DNA of 46,885 nt from JAVBLV01 sp031553195 (GTDB lineage: Bacteria > Bacteroidota > Bacteroidia > Bacteroidales > P3), in the NCBI GenBank assembly GCA_031553195.1, contig JAVBLV010000101.1, positions 1-46,885 on the forward strand. The letters run 5' to 3'. The notes under the pieces are model-generated. The model was not told where the DNA came from, searched no databases, and was given only the letters and a program-made list of their open reading frames with translations. Numbering within the stretch: position 1 is the stretch's first letter; each line of letters opens with the position of its first letter. Both the position numbers and the translations under genes were made by a program. Below are positions 33,150 through 43,375 of the stretch, in pieces.

Positions 33150-36100
33150 TTGGCACAAAATACACCCACTATTGTAAATTTTGCGTCTGCTCGTCAGGTT
33201 GAATACCCTGATTTTTTGGATATCCAATTAAAATCTTTCCAAGATTTTTTCCAAATAGAAACAAATCCTGAGAACCGAATAAATGAAGGATTGTATAAAG
33301 TTTTTAACGAAAACTTTCCTATTGCAGACGCCCGTAATAACTTCGTTTTAGAATTCCTTGATTATTTTATCGACCCTCCTCGTTATACCATAGAAGAATG
33401 TATTGAAAGGGGATTAACGTACAGCGTTCCTTTGAAGGCAAAACTTAAGCTGTATTGCACAGATCCGGAACATGAAGATTTTGAAACCATTATACAAGAT
33501 GTTTATTTGGGAATGATCCCTTATATGACTCCTAAAGGAACTTTTGTAATTAATGGAGCCGAACGCGTGGTGGTATCTCAATTGCATCGTTCCCCCGGCG
33601 TGTTTTTCGGCACAACCTTCCATTCGAATGGAACTCAATTATATTCCGCCCGTATTATTCCTTTCAAAGGTTCTTGGATGGAATTTACGACGGATATCAA
33701 CAATGTTATGTATGCATACATTGACCGGAAAAAGAAATTGCCCATCACTACTTTGCTTCGCGCTATAGGTTATGAAACGGATAAAGATATTTTAGAAATC
33801 TTTAATTTGGCCGAAGAAATTAAAGTTAGTAAAACTTCTTTGAAAAAAGTGTTGGGACGTAAACTGGCTGCAAGGGTGGTTGAATCTTGGATAGAAGACT
33901 TTGTGGATGAAGATACAGGCGAAGTTGTCTCTATCGAGAGAACCAATGTTTTGATTGATAGGGAAACGGAACTTACCGAAGAGAATATTGATCAAATTCT
34001 TGACGCCGGAATAAAAACCATTTTATTACATAACGAATCGGAAAATTTAAGTGATTATTCCGTAATATTTAATACTTTACAAAAGGATGCAGCCAATAAT
34101 GCCAAGGAGGCTGTTGAATTTATTTATCGTCAACTTCGTAGCGCCGAACCGCCCGATGAAGAAACGGCGCGCGGCATTATCGAAAAACTATTCTTTTCGG
34201 ATAAACGTTACGATTTAGGAGACGTAGGCCGTTATAGAATTAATACAAAGTTAAAATTGACGGTGCCTTCCGATGTCCGCGTACTGACAAAAGAAGATAT
34301 TATTTCTATTATAAAACATTTGGTTGAATTAATCAATGCAAAAGCAGAAGTTGATGATATCGACCACTTAAGCAATCGCCGCGTACGTACGGTAGGAGAG
34401 CAATTATACGCTCAATTTGGCGTAGGCTTGGCTCGTATGGCCAGGACTATTCGTGAAAGAATGAACGTTCGCGACAATGAAGTATTTACGCCGACAGATT
34501 TGATTAATGCAAAAACATTGTCTTCCGTTATCAATACTTTCTTTGGAACGAATCAGTTATCTCAGTTTATGGATCAAACCAATCCTTTGGCGGAAATTAC
34601 GCATAAACGTCGTATTTCTGCTTTGGGACCAGGAGGTTTGTCTCGCGAAAGAGCAGGGTTTGAGGTGCGCGACGTACACTATACCCACTATGGACGTTTG
34701 TGTACGATAGAAACGCCCGAAGGACCGAATATCGGTTTGATTTCTTCGCTTTGCGTACATGCAAAAATAAATCGCTTAGGGTTTATCGAAACGCCTTATC
34801 AACGGGTTGTAAACGGAGATGTGCAAATTCAGGAAGAACCTATTTATTTGAGCGCTGAAGAAGAGGAAGACCAAGTGGTCGCGCAAGCAAATACGCCTCT
34901 TTCCGAAGATGGAGAAATTTTAACGGATAGAATTAAAGCGCGTCACTTTGCTGATTTTCCCGTCGTGCAAAGAAGCGAAGTCGATTTGATCGATATTGCT
35001 TCAAATCAGATTGCCTCTATCGCCGCCTCATTAATTCCTTTCTTGGAACATGACGATGCTAACCGCGCGTTGATGGGATCTAACATGATGCGCCAGGCTG
35101 TGCCGTTGCTCAATCCGGAAATTCCTATTGTAGGAACGGGAATCGAAAAATCGGTAGCGCATGACTCGAGGGTATTGGTGAATGCAGAAAGCGACGGAAT
35201 TGTAGAATATGTTGACGCCAAAAAAATTGTAATTCGTCATGCAAGAGGGGAAAAAGAACGGCTCGTAAGTTTTGAAGATGATGTAAAAACTTACAGGTTG
35301 ACGAAATTCCAACGCACCAATCAAAATACGTCAATAAATCTTAGGCCTATTGTTCGTAAAGGAGATAAGATCAAAAAAGGCCAGGTATTATGCGAAGGTT
35401 ATGCCACAAAAGGCGGGGAATTGGCAATTGGCCGTAACTTGATGGTCGCTTTTATGCCATGGAAAGGGTATAACTTTGAAGATGCCATTGTAATTTCCGA
35501 AAAGGTAGTAAAAGAAGATATTTTTACTTCTGTTCATATAGAAGAATTTACATTGGAAGTTCGCGGTACAAAAAGAGGTAATGAAGAACTTACAAAAGAT
35601 ATTCCGAATGTAAGCAGCGACGTTACCAAAGACCTGGATGAAAACGGAATGATTCGCATCGGAGCCGAAGTAAAAGAAGGCGATATACTTATTGGTAAGA
35701 TTACGCCAAAGGGAGAATCGGACCCAACGCCTGAAGAAAAATTATTACGCGCTATTTTCGGCGATAAGGCAGGCGACGTAAAAGATGCATCATTAAAAGT
35801 GCCGCCGTCTGTTCAAGGCGTGGTCATCGATAAAAAACTCTTCTCCCGTATTGTAAAAGATAGAAAAACAAGAGCCAAAGATAAAGACGTCATTGTTCAG
35901 TTAGAAACTGAATTTAACGCCGAGGCTGCCGACTTAAAAAACAAATTGATAGATAAATTATTGATTTTATTGAGCGGAAAGGTTTCTCAAGGGGTTTATA
36001 CTAACTTTAAAGAAGAGGTCGTTGCAAAGAAAGTAAAATTCACTCAAAAGATATTGGCCACGCTCGATTACTTGAATATAAATCCGAGCAAATGGACAAA

Positions 36101-36953
36101 CGAAGATGAGACCAACGAGTTAATAAAAGAACTTTTAAATAATTACCATATTATTTATCGCGAGATTTTAGGACGTTTTTCACGTAATAAATTTGTTGCT
36201 ACCGTTGGAGACGATTTACCTACAGGCATCGTACAAATGGCAAAAGTGTATGTTGCTAAAAAGCGTAAACTTAAAGTAGGGGATAAAATGGCGGGGCGTC
36301 ACGGAAATAAAGGAATTGTCGCCAAAATTGTCCGTGAAGAAGATATGCCGTTCTTGGAAGACGGAACGCCTGTCGATGTTGTATTGAATCCTCTAGGCGT
36401 GCCTTCCCGTATGAACTTGGGTCAGATTTATGAAACGGTTTTAGGATGGGCGGGCAGGAAATTAGATTTACGTTTTCAAACGCCTATTTTTGACGGGGCT
36501 TCTGTTGATCAGATCAATGAATATATGCGCAAAGCCGGCTTACCCGAAAACGGGAGAACATATTTATACGACGGCGAAACGGGAGAACGTTTTGACCAGC
36601 CTGCGACCGTAGGTTATATTTATATGTTAAAGCTTCACCATATGATTGATGATAAAATGCATGCGCGTTCTATAGGCCCTTATTCTTTAATTACCCAACA
36701 ACCGCTTGGCGGTAAAGCCCAATTTGGGGGACAACGTTTTGGGGAAATGGAAGTTTGGGCAATTGAAGCTTTTGGCGCGGCAAATATATTACAAGAAATT
36801 TTGACTGTTAAATCTGACGATGTGGTAGGTCGTGCAAGAGCTTACGAAGCTATCGTTAAAGGGGATAACATGCCAACTCCGGGTATTCCGGAATCATTTA
36901 ATGTGCTGGTACATGAATTAAGAGGTTTGGGATTGGAAATTACATTCGAATAA
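33150..36953 (+). CDS. rpoB: RNA polymerase beta subunit
   Basis: The 1267-residue catalytic subunit starts with TTG. The frame is closed by a TAA at 33129 and there is no ATG between that stop and the conserved N-terminus (VNFASARQVEYPDFLDIQL), so TTG is the only sensible start. The rifampicin region (about 465-492, FGTNQLSQFMDQ onward) keeps the sensitive residues: D475, H485, R488 and S490 correspond to E. coli D516, H526, R529 and S531. The catalytic-region motif GDKMAGRHGNKG is at about 1044-1055. The C-terminus ends ELRGLGLEITFE, as usual in Bacteroidetes. Confidence 0.98.
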   Translation: MAQNTPTIVNFASARQVEYPDFLDIQLKSFQDFFQIETNPENRINEGLYKVFNENFPIADARNNFVLEFLDYFIDPPRYTIEECIERGLTYSVPLKAKLKLYCTDPEHEDFETIIQDVYLGMIPYMTPKGTFVINGAERVVVSQLHRSPGVFFGTTFHSNGTQLYSARIIPFKGSWMEFTTDINNVMYAYIDRKKKLPITTLLRAIGYETDKDILEIFNLAEEIKVSKTSLKKVLGRKLAARVVESWIEDFVDEDTGEVVSIERTNVLIDRETELTEENIDQILDAGIKTILLHNESENLSDYSVIFNTLQKDAANNAKEAVEFIYRQLRSAEPPDEETARGIIEKLFFSDKRYDLGDVGRYRINTKLKLTVPSDVRVLTKEDIISIIKHLVELINAKAEVDDIDHLSNRRVRTVGEQLYAQFGVGLARMARTIRERMNVRDNEVFTPTDLINAKTLSSVINTFFGTNQLSQFMDQTNPLAEITHKRRISALGPGGLSRERAGFEVRDVHYTHYGRLCTIETPEGPNIGLISSLCVHAKINRLGFIETPYQRVVNGDVQIQEEPIYLSAEEEEDQVVAQANTPLSEDGEILTDRIKARHFADFPVVQRSEVDLIDIASNQIASIAASLIPFLEHDDANRALMGSNMMRQAVPLLNPEIPIVGTGIEKSVAHDSRVLVNAESDGIVEYVDAKKIVIRHARGEKERLVSFEDDVKTYRLTKFQRTNQNTSINLRPIVRKGDKIKKGQVLCEGYATKGGELAIGRNLMVAFMPWKGYNFEDAIVISEKVVKEDIFTSVHIEEFTLEVRGTKRGNEELTKDIPNVSSDVTKDLDENGMIRIGAEVKEGDILIGKITPKGESDPTPEEKLLRAIFGDKAGDVKDASLKVPPSVQGVVIDKKLFSRIVKDRKTRAKDKDVIVQLETEFNAEAADLKNKLIDKLLILLSGKVSQGVYTNFKEEVVAKKVKFTQKILATLDYLNINPSKWTNEDETNELIKELLNNYHIIYREILGRFSRNKFVATVGDDLPTGIVQMAKVYVAKKRKLKVGDKMAGRHGNKGIVAKIVREEDMPFLEDGTPVDVVLNPLGVPSRMNLGQIYETVLGWAGRKLDLRFQTPIFDGASVDQINEYMRKAGLPENGRTYLYDGETGERFDQPATVGYIYMLKLHHMIDDKMHARSIGPYSLITQQPLGGKAQFGGQRFGEMEVWAIEAFGAANILQEILTVKSDDVVGRARAYEAIVKGDNMPTPGIPESFNVLVHELRGLGLEITFE

Positions 36954-37002
36954 TCCCAGTACGTAAAATTCATTTAATTAATTTATTTAGCATTTAAATA
37001 CC

Positions 37003-40000
37003 ATGGCTTTTAAAAAAGATACAACACTTAAAACAGATTTTAATTCAATAACCATTAGTTTGGCTTCTCCCGAATCCATTTTAGAACGTTCTCGCGGAGA
37101 AGTTGTAAAACCGGAAACCATTAATTATCGTACTTATAAACCCGAAAGAGACGGTTTATTCTGCGAACGTATTTTCGGGCCGGTAAAAGATTGGGAATGC
37201 CATTGCGGTAAATATAAAAGAATACGTTATAAAGGAATTGTTTGCGATCGTTGCGGAGTAGAAGTAACCGAAAAGAAAGTCCGTCGCGAACGTATGGGAC
37301 ATATCCATTTAACGGTGCCGGTAGCTCATATTTGGTTTTTTCGCTCCTTGCCTAACAAAATCGGAACATTATTAAGCATTCCGAGCAAAAAGCTGGAACA
37401 AATTATTTATTACGAAAAATATGTAGTCATCCAACCTGGCATAAAAGGAGACGAAGGCGTAAAACAAAATGACCTGTTGACGGAAGAAGAGTATTTTAAT
37501 ATTATAGATTCCCTTCCGGCCGAAAACCAATTATTGCCGGATGAAGATCCCAATAAATTTGTTGCTAAGATGGGCGCCGAGGCGTTGCAAGACCTTTTAA
37601 AGTCTTTGAACTTAGATCAATTGTCATATGAATTACGGCATAAGGCAAGTAAGGAAACTTCTGTTCAACGAAAACAAGAAGCTTTAAAACGTCTGAATAT
37701 AGTAGAGGCTTTCCGCGACGCGCAAAAAAGAATGGAAAATCATCCGGAATGGATGATTGTAAACGTGGTGCCGGTTATACCGCCCGAACTACGTCCGTTA
37801 GTGCCTTTGGATGGCGGGCGGTTTGCTACTTCCGATTTGAACGAGTTATACCGTAGAGTTATTATCAGGAATAATCGTCTTAAACGTTTGATAGAGATTA
37901 AAGCTCCCGACGTGATTATGCGTAACGAAAAACGTATGTTACAAGAGGCGGTGGATTCTTTATTCGACAACTCGCGTAAAGTAAGTTCGGTTAAAACGGA
38001 ATCAAATAGAGCTTTGAAATCATTATCCGACAGTTTAAAAGGGAAACAGGGACGTTTCCGTCAAAACTTGTTGGGTAAGAGGGTTGACTATTCAGGTCGT
38101 TCTGTTATTGTGGTAGGTCCTGATTTGAAATTGCACGAATGCGGACTTCCGAAAGACATGGCTTCTGAATTATTCAAGCCGTTTATTATTCGTAAAATGC
38201 TTGAACGCGGAATAGTTAAAACCGTAAAATCAGCTAAAAAGGCGGTAGATAGAAAAGATCCTATTGTTTGGGAAATACTGGAAAACATATTAAAAGGACA
38301 TCCTGTTTTATTAAACCGTGCTCCGACTCTTCACCGTCTTGGGATACAAGCATTCCAACCTAAATTGGTAGAAGGTAAAGCCATTCGTCTGCATCCATTG
38401 GTTTGTACGGCATTCAATGCCGACTTCGACGGAGACCAGATGGCAGTTCACGTTCCCCTGGGAAATGCAGCTATTTTAGAAGCCCAGCTTTTAATGTTGG
38501 CTTCGCATAATATTTTGAACCCTGCAAATGGAGCGCCTATTACGGTGCCTTCTCAAGACATGGTTTTGGGCCTTTATTATATGACAAAAGGCCGCAGGTC
38601 GGAACCCGACAATATTGTGAAAGGGGAGGGAAAAACATTTTATTCTCCGGAAGAAGTTATTATTGCCTATAATGAAAAACGCGTTGATTTGAACGCTTGG
38701 GTCAAAGTCCGCATTAATAATGTGGTAGAAGGCGTGGAAAAAGTGGAAATAATAGAAACTACCGTTGGCCGTATCTTGTTTAATAAGGTAGTTCCTCGCT
38801 CATATGGCTACATTAACGCTCTGTTAGATAAAAAATCTCTTCGCGATTTGATCGGAGATATTTTGAAGAAAACAGGAACCGCCGAAACAGCTAAGTTCCT
38901 TGATAACATAAAGGAATTGGGTTACAAGATGGCGTTCAAGGGCGGTTTATCATTTAATTTGGGCGATATTATTGTTCCTCGAATTAAAGAAACATTGATA
39001 GACCAAGCCAACTCCGAAGTGGATGAAGTAATGGCAAATTACTCCATGGGTTTGATTACAAATAACGAACGTTATAACCAAATTATTGATATTTGGACGC
39101 ATGCCAACTCCCAGTTGACGCAAACGGTAATGAAGCAATTGTCGGAAGACCGCCAAGGATTCAATCCTGTATACATGATGCTTGATTCCGGCGCGCGGGG
39201 GTCTAAAGAACAAATTCGACAGTTGTCGGGTATGAGGGGGCTAATGGCAAAACCGCAAAAATCAGGGTCTAGCGGGGGTGAAATTATCGAAAACCCCATT
39301 TTGGCAAACTTTAAAGAAGGATTGTCGGTATTGGAGTATTTTATCTCTACGCACGGAGCTCGTAAGGGTTTGGCCGATACGGCTTTAAAAACTGCCGACG
39401 CCGGTTATTTGACGCGTCGTTTGGTAGATGTCGCGCAAGACGTTATTATTTCAGAAGAAGATTGCGGCACATTGCGCGGTATTCCTACAACCGCTTTAAA
39501 GAAAAATGAAGAAGTTGTTCAAACTTTGTATGAAAGGATATTGGGACGCACGACCGTACACGACATATTCCATCCTCAAACGGGCGATTTAATTGCCGCT
39601 TCGGGCGATGAATTGACGGAAGAAATTTGCAGGAAAATAGAAGAGTCTCCCATCGAAGAAGTGGAAATTCGTTCGGTATTGACCTGCGAGTCTAAACAAG
39701 GGGTTTGCGTAAAGTGTTATGGAAGAAATCTGGCAACGGGACGTTTGGTGCAAAAAGGAGAGGCCGTCGGCGTTATTGCCGCCCAATCTATCGGAGAACC
39801 CGGCACACAGTTGACGCTTCGTACTTTCCACGTTGGGGGGGTTGCAGGAGGCAATATCGGAACGACTTCCAGAATTGAAGCCAAATATGATGGGGTTTTG
39901 GAAATAGACGAACTTCGTTCTCTTCCATTTACCGCTTCTGATGGAACAAATATGGAAGTGGTTATAGGACGTTCTGCCGAAATACGTATTGTTGACCCGC

Positions 40001-41310
40001 ATACTCAAATTACGTTATCATCATCTTTACTTCCTTATGGCGCTCATTTATACAAGAAACAAGGAGCCGCTCTTACAAAAGGCGAATTGGTTGCCGATTG
40101 GGATCCGTACAATGCCGTTATCATCTCTGATGTTTCGGGAAAGGTGGTTATGGAAGATGTTATCGAAGGGGTTACCTATCGCGTTGAATCCGACGATCAG
40201 ACCGGTTTGCAAGACAAAGTGGTTATCGAGTCTCGTCAACGCTCAAAAAATCCTTCGATCAGTATTTTGTCTCCCGAAGGGGAAGTGATCAAGTCATACG
40301 ATATCCCCGTGGGTTCGCATATTATGGTAGAAGAAAAAGCAACCTTAATGGCGGGCGACATTTTGGTAAAAATACCCCGTTCCTTCGGAAAAACAGGCGA
40401 TATTACGGGTGGTCTGCCTAGGGTAACGGAACTTTTCGAAGCGCGTAACCCTTCCGATCCGGCTGTTGTTGCTGAAATTGACGGGATTGTATCTATCGGT
40501 AAAAAGTTGAAACGTAACCACCGCGAGATAATCATTACTTCCAGGATGGGAGAACAACGTTCATACTTGATTCCAACGTCCAAACAGATTCTGGCTCAGG
40601 AAAACGATTATGTCAAATCCGGAACTCCGCTTTCGGAAGGCGCCATCACTCCCGCCGATATATTGGCGATTAAAGGCCCTATGAAAGTACAGGAATACAT
40701 CGTTAATGAAATCCAGGAAGTGTATCGTTTACAAGGCGTAAAGATCAATGATAAGCACTTTGAAGTGATTGTTCGCCAGATGATGCGCAAGGTAGAAATC
40801 GACGATCCGGGCGATACTACTTTCCTTGAAGGAGAGCTAATTAATAAAATTGATTTCTTGGAAGTGAACGATGGTATTTTTGGAATGAAGGTTGTGGACG
40901 ATTGCGGCGATTCCGAAACGTTGAAAAACGGACAATTGATTACGGCTAGAAAGTTGCGCGATGAAAATTCGGTATTGAAACGTAAAGACAAAAAGCTTGT
41001 AACGGCCCGCGATGCCAGACCGGCCACGGCAACTCAGGTATTGCAGGGGATTACAAAAGCGTCTTTACAGACAAAGAGTTTCCTTTCGGCCGCGTCTTTC
41101 CAGGAAACAACAAAGGTGTTAACGGATTCTGCTATATTGGCAAAAAGAGACGATTTGTTAGGCTTAAAAGAAAGCGTTATTGTAGGGCAACATTTGATTC
41201 CTGCAGGAACGGGGCTTGCCGAATACAAGAATGTTATTGTAGCCAATAAAACGGAAATGGAAAATATGAGTAGTAATTCTTCTTTGGCAAGCGGAATAAA
41301 AAGAAAATAA
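37003..41310 (+). CDS. rpoC: RNA polymerase beta' subunit
   Basis: The 1435-residue subunit contains the N-terminal zinc finger (CHCGKYKRIRYKGIVCDRCG, about 66-85). The catalytic motif NADFDGDQ is at 472-479, with D474, D476 and D478 holding the active-site magnesium. The second zinc site is in CESKQGVCVKCYGR (about 895-908), followed by the trigger-loop region AAQSIGEPGTQLTLRTFH (about 925-945). It is 49 bases downstream of rpoB. The C-terminus is slightly Ser/Lys-rich and unremarkable. A perfect hairpin closes the gene. Confidence 0.98.
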   Translation: MAFKKDTTLKTDFNSITISLASPESILERSRGEVVKPETINYRTYKPERDGLFCERIFGPVKDWECHCGKYKRIRYKGIVCDRCGVEVTEKKVRRERMGHIHLTVPVAHIWFFRSLPNKIGTLLSIPSKKLEQIIYYEKYVVIQPGIKGDEGVKQNDLLTEEEYFNIIDSLPAENQLLPDEDPNKFVAKMGAEALQDLLKSLNLDQLSYELRHKASKETSVQRKQEALKRLNIVEAFRDAQKRMENHPEWMIVNVVPVIPPELRPLVPLDGGRFATSDLNELYRRVIIRNNRLKRLIEIKAPDVIMRNEKRMLQEAVDSLFDNSRKVSSVKTESNRALKSLSDSLKGKQGRFRQNLLGKRVDYSGRSVIVVGPDLKLHECGLPKDMASELFKPFIIRKMLERGIVKTVKSAKKAVDRKDPIVWEILENILKGHPVLLNRAPTLHRLGIQAFQPKLVEGKAIRLHPLVCTAFNADFDGDQMAVHVPLGNAAILEAQLLMLASHNILNPANGAPITVPSQDMVLGLYYMTKGRRSEPDNIVKGEGKTFYSPEEVIIAYNEKRVDLNAWVKVRINNVVEGVEKVEIIETTVGRILFNKVVPRSYGYINALLDKKSLRDLIGDILKKTGTAETAKFLDNIKELGYKMAFKGGLSFNLGDIIVPRIKETLIDQANSEVDEVMANYSMGLITNNERYNQIIDIWTHANSQLTQTVMKQLSEDRQGFNPVYMMLDSGARGSKEQIRQLSGMRGLMAKPQKSGSSGGEIIENPILANFKEGLSVLEYFISTHGARKGLADTALKTADAGYLTRRLVDVAQDVIISEEDCGTLRGIPTTALKKNEEVVQTLYERILGRTTVHDIFHPQTGDLIAASGDELTEEICRKIEESPIEEVEIRSVLTCESKQGVCVKCYGRNLATGRLVQKGEAVGVIAAQSIGEPGTQLTLRTFHVGGVAGGNIGTTSRIEAKYDGVLEIDELRSLPFTASDGTNMEVVIGRSAEIRIVDPHTQITLSSSLLPYGAHLYKKQGAALTKGELVADWDPYNAVIISDVSGKVVMEDVIEGVTYRVESDDQTGLQDKVVIESRQRSKNPSISILSPEGEVIKSYDIPVGSHIMVEEKATLMAGDILVKIPRSFGKTGDITGGLPRVTELFEARNPSDPAVVAEIDGIVSIGKKLKRNHREIIITSRMGEQRSYLIPTSKQILAQENDYVKSGTPLSEGAITPADILAIKGPMKVQEYIVNEIQEVYRLQGVKINDKHFEVIVRQMMRKVEIDDPGDTTFLEGELINKIDFLEVNDGIFGMKVVDDCGDSETLKNGQLITARKLRDENSVLKRKDKKLVTARDARPATATQVLQGITKASLQTKSFLSAASFQETTKVLTDSAILAKRDDLLGLKESVIVGQHLIPAGTGLAEYKNVIVANKTEMENMSSNSSLASGIKRK

Positions 41311-41342
41311 GAAGGATTTTACTTGAAAATTTGTATATTTGT

Positions 41343-41379
41343 AGAGGCAAGTTGATAATCTCAACTTGCCTCTAATTTT
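41343..41379 (+). terminator. Terminator after rpoC
   Basis: A perfect 13-base stem AGAGGCAAGTTGA/TCAACTTGCCTCT (41343-41355 with 41361-41373) with a 5-base loop, followed by AATTTTAG. The T-run is short, so read-through into the DUF3467 gene 35 bases later is possible. Confidence 0.78.
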
Positions 41380-41413
41380 AGAAGCCTATTTTTAATAATT
41401 AAAACTAAACACA

Positions 41414-41722
41414 ATGAAAGAAGAAAATCAAAATAATCAATTGGATATTGAACTTAACGATGAAGTTGCAGGAGGCATTTATTCAAATTTAGCTGTAATA
41501 TCGCATTCTCACGCCGAGTTCGTACTTGATTTTATACAACTGATGCCGGGGGTTCCAAAGGCGAAAGTAAAATCGCGCATTATTTTAACCCCTCAGCACG
41601 CCAAGCGTTTATTGGGCGCTTTGCAGGAAAATATTGCCAAATACGAAGCGGTTCACGGTAAAATAAAGGAATTGGAACCACAAGGCGTTCCCTTTAATAT
41701 GACTTCGATGGGAAATGCTTAA
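41414..41722 (+). CDS. DUF3467 family protein
   Basis: A 102-residue cytoplasmic protein found downstream of rpoC throughout Bacteroidetes. The recognisable core is GGIYSNLAVISHSHAEFVLDF (about 20-40), followed by GVPKAKVKSRIILTPQHAKRLL (about 46-67) and a final helix. No enzymatic residues are apparent and the function is not established. The persistent linkage to rpoC suggests a role with transcription, but that is inference only. It may be reached by read-through of the hairpin after rpoC. Confidence 0.88.
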   Translation: MKEENQNNQLDIELNDEVAGGIYSNLAVISHSHAEFVLDFIQLMPGVPKAKVKSRIILTPQHAKRLLGALQENIAKYEAVHGKIKELEPQGVPFNMTSMGNA

Positions 41723-41995
41723 CGCATCGAATAAAAACATACTCTGATAAATATTCATTTTTACGGAATTCTGCTTTTAATATTCTTTTCCAATGGAGGA
41801 TTTTTATATATTTATAAGAATGGAAAGGAAAGAATAAATATTAAGTTCAAAAAGAGAATAACGGCGTTAATATATTTAACATATTTTAATATTTCATTAA
41901 GTGCTATTATGAAATATTTTCCCTAACTTTGTATCCAAAATAAGGGGAAGCTGAAAACCTAAGAGAGTAAGCAAAAGTAAAAAAACAAAAAAGAA
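41723..41995 (+). promoter_or_regulatory. Intergenic region with candidate lipoprotein promoter
   Basis: Very AT-rich sequence without a gene. TAACTTTG at 41934-41941 matches the -7 element and lies 54 bases before the lipoprotein start; no TTG is found at the -33 distance. Nothing else notable is seen. Confidence 0.45.
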
Positions 41996-42223
41996 ATGAA
42001 AAAAGTTTTATTAGCATTAGGCGTAGTTGCAATGTTTGCTTTTGCAACTTCTTGTAGTAAAGAAAAAGATTGTACATGTACAACATCATATTCAGGTACA
42101 GGTTCTGAATATTTTACTCCTACTACAGCAGATATGCATATAGAAGATGGTGATTGCTCCGATGGAAATGCTACAGTGTCAACCATGGGTGTGACAGCTA
42201 CAACAGAATGCAAAGAAAAATAA
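41996..42223 (+). CDS. Small cysteine-containing lipoprotein
   Basis: A 75-residue protein with a lipoprotein signal peptide (lipobox FATSC, lipidated at C20). A mature part of about 55 residues has four further cysteines: C26 and C28 in DCTC, C54 and C72. It is rich in Thr and Ser. The even number of cysteines fits disulfides formed outside the cytoplasm. It is not recognised as a named family; similar tiny lipoproteins with a CTCTTSYSG-type repeat are common in Bacteroidetes. It is followed by a strong terminator and then by a MauE-thioredoxin fusion gene, which may help oxidise or reduce such proteins (inference). Confidence 0.78.
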   Translation: MKKVLLALGVVAMFAFATSCSKEKDCTCTTSYSGTGSEYFTPTTADMHIEDGDCSDGNATVSTMGVTATTECKEK

Positions 42224-42246
42224 TATTTTTCAGTTAACATAAAAAG

Positions 42247-42279
42247 AGCAGAAACAGTAGAGTTGTTTCTGCTTTTTTT
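42247..42279 (+). terminator. Terminator of the small lipoprotein gene
   Basis: A perfect 10-base stem AGCAGAAACA/TGTTTCTGCT (42247-42256 with 42264-42273) is followed by seven T. It lies only 18 bases before the MauE-like ATG, so that gene either depends on read-through or has an unseen start signal. Confidence 0.9.
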
Positions 42280-42297
42280 ATACCTAACAATTAGATT

Positions 42298-43212
42298 ATG
42301 AAAACCATACGTATTTTAAAAATGATAGCCAGAATTTTTGTCGGTCTTGTTTTTATTTGTTCGGCAATTCTGAAAATGAAGTCGATAGATGCTTTTGAAA
42401 TATACGTGTTTAGTTTTAAGGTTTTTAATTTTGATATTGCTTCTGTTTTTGCGAGATTATTGATTGGAATGGAATTTTTTATCGGCATTATGCTGATTAT
42501 TCGTTTGTATTTTAAACAAATATGGTACACGACATTTGGAATTTTATTGGCCTTTACCGGATTTTTGGCCGTATTAACGGCTACCGGATCGCAGGAAAAT
42601 TGCCACTGCTTTGGCAGTTCCTTTGATTTGTCTCCGGCCAATTCAATAGTAAAAAATGTAATATTACTTGCGCTTTTACTTTTTTGCAAACAAGAAACAA
42701 GTATTAAAATCAAATACCAGAAAGCGATAGTTATTAGTTTATTAGCCCTTTCTTTTGTATCCCCGTTTGTACTATCGGTTCCTGATTTTTTGTATAAACC
42801 AATATCGACCCCTCGTTTTGAGCAAAATAAGTTTACTGATGTGATTCGGGAGAACGATACGCTTGCATTTGTTGCAAAAGGAAAACGTTTGGTTTGTTTT
42901 TTCGGGACGGGATGTCGTTTTTGCAAACTTACAGCAAAGAAAATTTCTATTTTCCAGGAACGGAATGATATTCCTTCCGATAAAATCTTTTACGCTTTTT
43001 GGGGCACGGAAAAGACAATTGTCAAATTCCTTTCGGAAACCTATACCCAACCGGATGTTCCTTACTATATCCTTTCAACCAAGGACTTTATGGATATAAC
43101 CGGAGGATCTATGCCGCTTATAGTTTGTTTGGATAATAATAGGACGGTGAAAATCTTTAAATACCGGAATATGGATGAAAAGTGGATTACTGATTTTCTG
43201 CAAGGGGAATAG
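42298..43212 (+). CDS. MauE/DoxX-like membrane protein fused to a thioredoxin-like domain
   Basis: A 304-residue inner-membrane protein. Helices are at about 9-27, 48-71, 76-97, 115-131 and 142-160, with the family-typical C102-H-C104 pair (CHCFGS) between the third and fourth. The C-terminal part (about 180-304) resembles a thioredoxin fold with the dithiol motif C206-R-F-C209 after VCFFGTG, and a cis-proline candidate in GGSMPLIV. MauE/DoxX-thioredoxin proteins are thought to pass electrons across the membrane to or from envelope thiols. Its neighbour is a cysteine-bearing lipoprotein. Substrate unknown. Confidence 0.8.
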   Translation: MKTIRILKMIARIFVGLVFICSAILKMKSIDAFEIYVFSFKVFNFDIASVFARLLIGMEFFIGIMLIIRLYFKQIWYTTFGILLAFTGFLAVLTATGSQENCHCFGSSFDLSPANSIVKNVILLALLLFCKQETSIKIKYQKAIVISLLALSFVSPFVLSVPDFLYKPISTPRFEQNKFTDVIRENDTLAFVAKGKRLVCFFGTGCRFCKLTAKKISIFQERNDIPSDKIFYAFWGTEKTIVKFLSETYTQPDVPYYILSTKDFMDITGGSMPLIVCLDNNRTVKIFKYRNMDEKWITDFLQGE

Positions 43213-43375
43213 TGTTTTAGAATTTTTTTTGCATGATTTTATATGTAATTGTTTGATATGTAGTTTGAAATAGAGGAATGCGAATTTTTATCCTCCAAGT
43301 AGCATGGGATGTAAAATAAATTAGCTAATTTCGCTGAACGTAATTTGAGAGTATAATCCATTAAAAATATTTATT

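Noticed and set aside
34542..34640. Possible rifampicin-resistance substitutions in rpoB
   Set aside because: The residues matching E. coli D516, H526, R529 and S531 are all the sensitive type.
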